The notes beneath the pieces are model-generated. The model saw only the letters and a program-made list of their open reading frames with translations. It ran no database searches and was not told the origin of the DNA. A DNA stretch of 10,726 nt from DASRRB01 sp036732755 (GTDB lineage Bacteria > Planctomycetota > B15-G4 > SIAN01). Made by a program: the position numbers and the translations under genes. Shown here in pieces: positions 6,421 through 10,726 of the stretch (position 1 is the first letter of the stretch; every line of letters starts with the position of its first letter). The stretch lies in NCBI GenBank assembly GCA_036732755.1, contig DAINBU010000153.1:1-10726 (forward strand), read 5' to 3'.

Positions 6421-7908
6421 TCACTTCGTCGACAAGCCGCGCAGCAGGCTCCCTTCGAAGTCCGCTCCGAACGTCGACCGGGCGCTGCCTTCGCCGTAGC
6501 GGCTGCTCGCCGTCGCGCCGATCGCCCAGCCGCGGCCGTCGGGTCCCGAGAGCTCGACCGCGTCGATCTCGCTCCAGCCCGACTTCTTCTTGGTGTCGAG
6601 GGTGATGCGCACCTTCGTCACCTCGGCGGCGGTGGTCGCGAAGCGGAGCTCGAACGGACCGCCCGCGGACAGCGGATCCTCGCCGCTCCAGACCGTGCGC
6701 CAGCCGGCGCGCGCCTCGAGGATCTCGACCGCGACGACCGCCCCCGTCGTGCACGTCTCGTGGATCGTGACCCGGTCGGCGCGCAGCGGCGCGTAGGAGA
6801 GCTCGAGCCACTCGCGGCCGGCGTCGGGCTGCGCGCTCGCCCACGCGCGGCCGTCGTCGGCGTCGACGCGCTCGACGTTCGGCGCGCCGCACGCCTGCGT
6901 CTCGTGCCACGCGGGGATCTGCTTCTGCTCGTCGAGCGCCGCGCGCAGCCGCGCGCGCACGTTCTCGTCGACCTCGCGCGCCAGCCACTCCCGCGTGAGC
7001 GCGACGAAGTCGTCGTCGCGGAAGCGGCCGATGCGGCCCGACGCCTCCAGCCGCATCGGCAGCTCGTCGCGCGACGCGAGCTCGTAGGCGCGCAGCGCGG
7101 CGGCGCGGTCGCCCCCGCGGATGTAGGCGAGCAGGGCGATGCGCCCGTCGACGTCCGACTCGCGCTCGAGCAGGCGCAGGAACGTGGCGTCGGCGTCGGC
7201 GCCGAGCAGCGCCGTCAGCGCCTCCCACGCGCTGCGCCGCAGCTTGAGCGGGTGCAGCAGCGGAGCGATCTCCTCGAGGAGCTGCGCGGTCCGGCGGTCG
7301 CCGATGCGCCCGAGCCCGGCGAGCGCCGCCGCGGCGCCCTCGTCCCACCCCTTCTGCCGCGCCACCTCGAGCAGCGCGTCGATGGTGGCGGCGTCGCCGC
7401 GGAAGCTGCCGCCGTCGAGCATCCCGATCACCTGCAGCCGCAGCGCGTCGGGCAGCTCGCGGTCGACGACGATCGCCTGCAGTTCGCGGCGCAGCTGCCA
7501 CGCGTAGGCCGCGACCGCCATCCGGAAGAACTCGGAGCCGGCGCCGCCGTCGGCGAACGAGAGCACGTACTCGCGCAGCAGCTCGCGCGGATCGAACGGC
7601 GCGGGGCCGGCCGCGCCGGCGCGCGCCGGCGAAGGGTCGGCGGCGGCGACCGTCGGGACGCGCGGGACGCCCGTCGGCGCGCGCACCGCGTCGGAGAGGG
7701 GGCGCTCCCTCGCCGCGCGCTCGCACGCGTCGATTCGCTCGGCCAGAGCCGAAGCGGTGCGGCGCAGCGCCGCGATCTCCGCCTGCAGCGCGGCGAGCTC
7801 GCGCGCCCGCGCGCCGTCGTCGTGGCCGAGCCACGCGATGCCGCCCGACACGGCCGCCACCGCGGCGACGATCGCGATCCCGAAACCGAGGAGTGCTGCT
7901 CGTCGCAT
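6421..7908 (-). CDS. Membrane-anchored HEAT-like protein, discoidin-like C-terminus
   Basis: A 495-residue protein with a basic start and one hydrophobic segment (about 4-27), a signal anchor or signal peptide. Residues about 32-68 form a predicted coiled coil. A Pro/Ala-rich linker (about 76-105) leads into a helical region (about 105-330) with Ala/Leu/Arg-rich paired helices of HEAT or PBS-lyase type (for example the units around 192-215 and 224-250). Residues about 345-456 look like a beta-sandwich of the galactose-binding/discoidin kind; the segment VRITLDTKKKSGWSEIDAVE resembles the end of such domains. Such proteins usually bind partners or glycans and do not catalyse; no active site is seen. 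The start is supported by GAGGA at 7917-7921, eight bases upstream. It is divergent from fabI. The specific function is unknown. Confidence 0.8.
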   Translation of the reverse strand: MRRAALLGFGIAIVAAVAAVSGGIAWLGHDDGARARELAALQAEIAALRRTASALAERIDACERAARERPLSDAVRAPTGVPRVPTVAAADPSPARAGAAGPAPFDPRELLREYVLSFADGGAGSEFFRMAVAAYAWQLRRELQAIVVDRELPDALRLQVIGMLDGGSFRGDAATIDALLEVARQKGWDEGAAAALAGLGRIGDRRTAQLLEEIAPLLHPLKLRRSAWEALTALLGADADATFLRLLERESDVDGRIALLAYIRGGDRAAALRAYELASRDELPMRLEASGRIGRFRDDDFVALTREWLAREVDENVRARLRAALDEQKQIPAWHETQACGAPNVERVDADDGRAWASAQPDAGREWLELSYAPLRADRVTIHETCTTGAVVAVEILEARAGWRTVWSGEDPLSAGGPFELRFATTAAEVTKVRITLDTKKKSGWSEIDAVELSGPDGRGWAIGATASSRYGEGSARSTFGADFEGSLLRGLSTK

Positions 7909-8071
7909 CGTCGTGGTCCTCGCGTGCAGGGACGTGGAAGGAGCGGAATCGTCGGCGCTGCCACCCCATCAACGCAAGGCCAAGTACGCAAAGCGTTTGA
8001 GAGCGCGGGGCCGCGCCCGTAAGGTCTCCCGCCGCGGGAGGGTCGTCGAGGTGAAACCGGCGGAGACTCGA
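7909..8071. promoter_or_regulatory. Divergent intergenic region, fabI leader with two hairpins
   Basis: These 163 bp must hold the promoters of both the HEAT-like gene and fabI, but no confident -35/-10 pair is visible. Two neighbouring GC hairpins sit in the presumed fabI leader: 8003-8016 (GCGCGG against CCGCGC) and 8026-8040 (CTCCCG, 3-nt loop, CGGGAG). The second ends 31 bases before the fabI ATG. GGAG at 8062-8065 is the fabI ribosome binding site. A regulatory role for the hairpins is inference. Confidence 0.4.
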
Positions 8072-8848
8072 ATGCTCGAGGGACGCAAAGGCGTCGTGCT
8101 CGGCGTCGCGAACAAGCGCAGCATCGCGTGGGCGATCGCCCGCGCGGCGCAGGCGGCGGGCGCCGAGGTCGCGCTCACCTACGCCACCGACCGCTTCAAG
8201 GAGGGCGTCGAGGAGCTCGGCCGGACGATCGGCTGCAAGCACTACTACCCCTGCGACGTCGGCAGCGACGCCGAGGTGCAGGCGCTGGCCGACGGCTTGA
8301 AGCGCGACCTCGGCCGGCTCGACTTCCTGGTCCACGCCGTCGCCTTTGCCCGCAAAGAAGAGCTCGCCGGCGGCTTCGTCGACACCACGCGCGAGGGCTA
8401 CCGCATCGCGCAGGACATCTCGAGCTACTCGCTCACGGCGCTCTGCCGCGCCTGCAAGCCGCTGCTGGAGAACCCCGGCGAGGGGAGGACCTCGAGCGTG
8501 CTGACCCTCACCTACCTCGGCGGCCAGCGCGTCGTCCCCAACTACAACGTGATGGGCGTCGCGAAGGCGGCGCTCGAGGCGTCGGTCCGCTATCTGGCCG
8601 CCGACCTCGGCCCGTCCGGCATCCGCGTGAACGCGATCTCGGCCGGCCCGATCAAGACCCTCTCGGCCGCCGGCGTGAACAACTTCTCGACCCTGCTCGA
8701 CACCATGCCCGACCGCGCTCCGCTGCGGAAGAACGTCTCCGCGGAGGAGGTCGCCGACGCCGGCACCTTCCTCCTGTCGGAGGCGGCGCGCGGGATCACC
8801 GGCAGCGTGCTCTTCGTCGACGCCGGCTTCCACGTGCTCGGCGTCTGA
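8072..8848 (+). CDS. fabI: Enoyl-[acyl-carrier-protein] reductase (NADH), FabI
   Basis: FabI reduces trans-2-enoyl-ACP in the last step of each fatty-acid elongation cycle, in the cytoplasm. The 258-residue length is normal. It is a short-chain dehydrogenase-fold protein with the FabI-specific nucleotide-binding start GVANKRSIAW (11-20), the catalytic Tyr148 and Tyr158 and Lys165 in TYLGGQ...NYNVMGVAK (Y-x6-K), then RVNAISAGPIKTL and the end segment GFHVLGV. HAVAFARKEEL at 88-98 is closer to the Bacillus subtilis-type FabI than to the E. coli one, which has Gly at the position of Ala91. The ATG at 8072 has GGAG six bases upstream; a GTG at 8051 is in frame but less likely. It is followed 4 bp later by a HAD phosphatase gene, probably in the same transcript. 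Confidence 0.97.
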   Translation: MLEGRKGVVLGVANKRSIAWAIARAAQAAGAEVALTYATDRFKEGVEELGRTIGCKHYYPCDVGSDAEVQALADGLKRDLGRLDFLVHAVAFARKEELAGGFVDTTREGYRIAQDISSYSLTALCRACKPLLENPGEGRTSSVLTLTYLGGQRVVPNYNVMGVAKAALEASVRYLAADLGPSGIRVNAISAGPIKTLSAAGVNNFSTLLDTMPDRAPLRKNVSAEEVADAGTFLLSEAARGITGSVLFVDAGFHVLGV

Positions 8849-8852
8849 CGCG

Positions 8853-9497
8853 ATGCCCGAAGGCCGCACGAAGACGAAGCCGGCGAAGCTCCCGGGCGCG
8901 GTCGTCTTCGACGTCGGAAACGTGCTGCTCTCCTGGGATCCGCACGCGATCCTGCGCGAGCACCTCCCGGCCGGCGCCGACCACGGCCACTTCCTGCGCG
9001 ACGTCTTCGCCCATCCCGACTGGATCGAGCTCGACCGCGGGACGCTCGACGAGGGCGAGGCGCTGCTGCGCTTCGCGACGCGCACCGGCGCCACGCCCGA
9101 GCTGGTGCGCCGGCTGGTCGATGCCTCGAAGACCTCGCTCGCGCCGATGCCCGACAGCCTCGCGCTGCTCGAGGAGTTGCGGCGCACCGGCGCGACCCGG
9201 CTCTACGTCCTCTCCAACATGAGCCACGCGACGTGGGAGTACCTCGAGCCGCGCCACGACTTCTGGAAGGGCTTCGACGGCCTCGTGATCTCGGCGCGGA
9301 TCGGGATGGTGAAGCCCGAGCCGGGCATCTACCGCCACCTGCTCTCCACCTTCGGCCTCGCGCCGGAGGAGACGGTCTTCTTCGACGACCGCGCCGACAA
9401 CGTGGCCGGCGCCCGCGCCGAACGGATCCGCTCGTTCGTCTACGAAGGCGCCGCCAAGGCACGCGCGCGCCTGTTCGACGGCGCGTGGCGGGAGTAG
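8853..9497 (+). CDS. HAD-superfamily hydrolase, YihX-like phosphatase
   Basis: A 214-residue cytoplasmic protein of HAD subfamily IA. Motif I is VVFDVGNVLLSWD, with nucleophile D20; motif II is LSN with S121; motif III includes K154 in KPEPGIY; motif IV is FFDDRADN with D178 and D179. The DxGNV form of motif I and the FFDDxADN form of motif IV match E. coli YihX, an alpha-glucose-1-phosphate phosphatase, and related HADs. The substrate here cannot be read from sequence. The residue two after the nucleophile is Gly, as in YihX, not the Asp of most HAD phosphatases. There is no own ribosome binding site; the ATG lies 4 bp after the fabI stop, so translation is probably coupled to fabI. It is convergent with the omega-amidase gene, 34 bp apart. 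Confidence 0.9.
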   Translation: MPEGRTKTKPAKLPGAVVFDVGNVLLSWDPHAILREHLPAGADHGHFLRDVFAHPDWIELDRGTLDEGEALLRFATRTGATPELVRRLVDASKTSLAPMPDSLALLEELRRTGATRLYVLSNMSHATWEYLEPRHDFWKGFDGLVISARIGMVKPEPGIYRHLLSTFGLAPEETVFFDDRADNVAGARAERIRSFVYEGAAKARARLFDGAWRE

Positions 9498-9531
9498 TCC
9501 GGCGCGCCGCCCCTCACTTCCGCGGCGACGA

Positions 9532-10305
9532 TCACGGCGCGCGTCCGATCGAGGTCTTGCGGTCGGCGAGGAAGGGGAAGCGCGCGCGCACCTGCGCGAC
9601 CTCGTTGGCGTCGACGCTCCCGACCACGACGGCCGCCTCGCCCGACGCCGACGCGCGCGCGAAGCCGAAGGGGTCGAGCAGCGCCGAGTCGCCGCAGTGC
9701 GGCTCGCCCGACGCCGCGCCGACGCGGTTCACGCCGAGCACGAAGCACTGGCTCTCGATCGCGCGCGCCGCGAGCAGCGTCGACCAGGCGTGGCGCCGCT
9801 TCTCCGGCCAGTTGGCGATCACGACGAAGAGGTCGGTCGCGTCGACGGCCGCGCGGAAGAGCTCGGGGAAGCGCAGGTCGTAGCAGATGACCGGCGTGAC
9901 GCGCACCCCCTCCACCGTCGCCGTGGCGACCGCGGCGCCGCCGCTGAAGTGGCGGTCCTCGCCGGCGAGCGCGAAGGGGTGGATCTTCTGATAGTGGAGC
10001 AGCTCGCGTCCGTCGGGGGCGAAGAGCGAGAGCGCGTTCCGGGGCCGCGGCTCGGCCGGCTCGGCGTAGCCGCCGATCACGTGGAGGCGCAGCCGCTGCG
10101 CCTGCTCCGCGAGCCATGCCTTCGTCGCGCCGGCGTGGCGCGCGACCGCCGCCGCGTCCATCGAGAAGCCGGTGGCGAACATCTCGGGCAGCGCGACCAG
10201 CTGCGCGCCCGCGCCGGCCGCGCGCTCGAGCAGCGGCGCCGCGCGCCGGAAGCTCTCCGCGGGGTCCTCCCACGCGAGGTCGAACTGCACTCCCGCGACG
10301 AGCAT
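9532..10305 (-). CDS. Carbon-nitrogen hydrolase, omega-amidase (YafV/Nit2 type)
   Basis: A 257-residue nitrilase-superfamily amidase of normal length. The catalytic triad is visible: Glu41 in LPEMFATGF, Lys107 in YQKIHPF and Cys141 in VICYDLRFPELF. The segments IANWP (163-167), ARAIESQ (180-186), NRVG (193-196) and GDSALLDPFG (205-214) match E. coli YafV and eukaryotic Nit2, which hydrolyse 2-ketoglutaramate and 2-ketosuccinamate to 2-oxo acids and ammonia. The gene starts one base after the stop of an aminotransferase gene, in the order expected for a transaminase/omega-amidase pair. Two GGAGG sites (10311-10315 and 10317-10321) precede the ATG, the nearer by five bases. Substrate assignment rests on family similarity and context. 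A close alternative would be another Nit-type amidase. Confidence 0.93.
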   Translation of the reverse strand: MLVAGVQFDLAWEDPAESFRRAAPLLERAAGAGAQLVALPEMFATGFSMDAAAVARHAGATKAWLAEQAQRLRLHVIGGYAEPAEPRPRNALSLFAPDGRELLHYQKIHPFALAGEDRHFSGGAAVATATVEGVRVTPVICYDLRFPELFRAAVDATDLFVVIANWPEKRRHAWSTLLAARAIESQCFVLGVNRVGAASGEPHCGDSALLDPFGFARASASGEAAVVVGSVDANEVAQVRARFPFLADRKTSIGRAP

Positions 10306-10306
10306 G

Positions 10307-10726
10307 TCAGCCTCCGCCTCCCGCACCGATCCGCGCGATGCGCTCGGCGGCACGCTGCAGCGTCTCCATCTTCTTGCAGAACGCGAAACGCAGCAGGCGC
10401 CGCCCCTCCTCGGGCGCGCTCCGATAGAAGACGCTCGGCGGGATCGTCGCCACGCCGTGCTCCTGCACCAGGCGCTTGGCGACCGCACGGTCGTCGCCGA
10501 ACCGCTCCGGCGGGAAGAGCTTCGTCGTGTCGGCGAGCACGAAGTAGGCGCCCTGCGGGGTCGCGAGCTCGAAGCCCGCGCGGGCGAGCACCTCCATCAG
10601 GAAGTCGCGCCGCTCGGCGTACTCGCGCCGCAGCGTCGCGAAGTACTCCTCGCGCAGCTCCGTCAGCGCCGTCGCCATCGCGACCTGCAGCGGCGTCGCG
10701 ACCGAGAAGGTGACGAACTGGTGCGC
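10307..10726 (-). CDS. Aminotransferase class I/II, YbdL/methionine type (C-terminal part)
   Basis: Only the last 139 residues are inside the window; the reading frame runs open to the window end and the start lies beyond it. The first residues, HQFVTFSVATPLQ, the segments PQGAYFVLAD, EHGVATIPPSVFY and LLRFAFCKK match the C-terminal domain of E. coli YbdL, a PLP-dependent methionine aminotransferase related to glutamine transaminase K. The Arg in LLRFAF corresponds to the substrate carboxylate-binding Arg of fold-type-I aminotransferases. The PLP lysine is outside the window. The protein ends in a short Gly-rich tail (GAGGGG), whose codons hold the ribosome binding site of the omega-amidase. 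Together the pair fits transamination with glutamine coupled to ketoglutaramate hydrolysis, as in closing the methionine salvage cycle. Confidence 0.9.
   Translation of the reverse strand, partial: AHQFVTFSVATPLQVAMATALTELREEYFATLRREYAERRDFLMEVLARAGFELATPQGAYFVLADTTKLFPPERFGDDRAVAKRLVQEHGVATIPPSVFYRSAPEEGRRLLRFAFCKKMETLQRAAERIARIGAGGGG
10310..10321 (-). promoter_or_regulatory. Double ribosome binding site inside the aminotransferase end
   Basis: GGAGG occurs twice, six bases apart, in the last Gly codons of the aminotransferase. The site therefore serves the omega-amidase while encoding the Gly-rich C-terminus of the upstream protein, and it fixes the amidase start at 10305. Confidence 0.7.

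Overview
The window is very GC-rich. Eight complete protein genes and one partial gene are supported, followed upstream (left end) by about 740 bp that holds no convincing gene. Signal peptides, a putative outer-membrane beta-barrel protein and probable lipoproteins point to a Gram-negative cell with an outer membrane. GCDC-type DUF1573-like, HEAT-repeat and discoidin-like secreted proteins would suit Planctomycetota, Myxococcota or a similar high-GC lineage. The window has no marker gene that fixes the phylum, so this placement is inference only.

Layout, left to right. Positions 1-740: a gene-poor stretch built from copies of one repeat element: copy A (1-89), copy B inverted (361-510) and diverged copy C (608-718). 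A and B form a 54-bp inverted repeat with 51 matches. This is the least explained part of the window. 741-2288 (-): secreted metallophosphoesterase with an N-terminal Ig/Fn3-like domain. 2349-3140 (+): outer-membrane beta-barrel-like protein with a lipobox. 3159-4883 (-): DEAD-box RNA helicase of the RhlE type with an exceptionally His-rich, repeat-built C-terminal tail. 5118-5909 (-): exported DUF1573-like protein. 5980-6399 (+): small exported coiled-coil protein. 6421-7908 (-): membrane-anchored helical (HEAT-like) repeat protein with a C-terminal galactose-binding-like domain. 8072-8848 (+): enoyl-ACP reductase FabI, followed 4 bp later by a YihX-like HAD phosphatase (8853-9497). 9532-10305 (-): omega-amidase of the YafV/Nit2 type, preceded 1 bp upstream by the C-terminal part of a methionine/glutamine aminotransferase (YbdL type, 10307 to window end).

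How genes work together. The clearest functional unit is aminotransferase plus omega-amidase. Glutamine-dependent transamination of 2-keto acids such as the methionine-salvage keto acid (KMTB) yields 2-ketoglutaramate, which the amidase hydrolyses, pulling the reaction forward. FabI is housekeeping fatty-acid synthesis; the HAD gene behind it is probably co-transcribed and translationally coupled. The other genes are mostly cell-envelope proteins of unknown partner, in alternating orientation, so no large operon is present. I see no CRISPR array, tRNA, rRNA, integrase or transposase gene.
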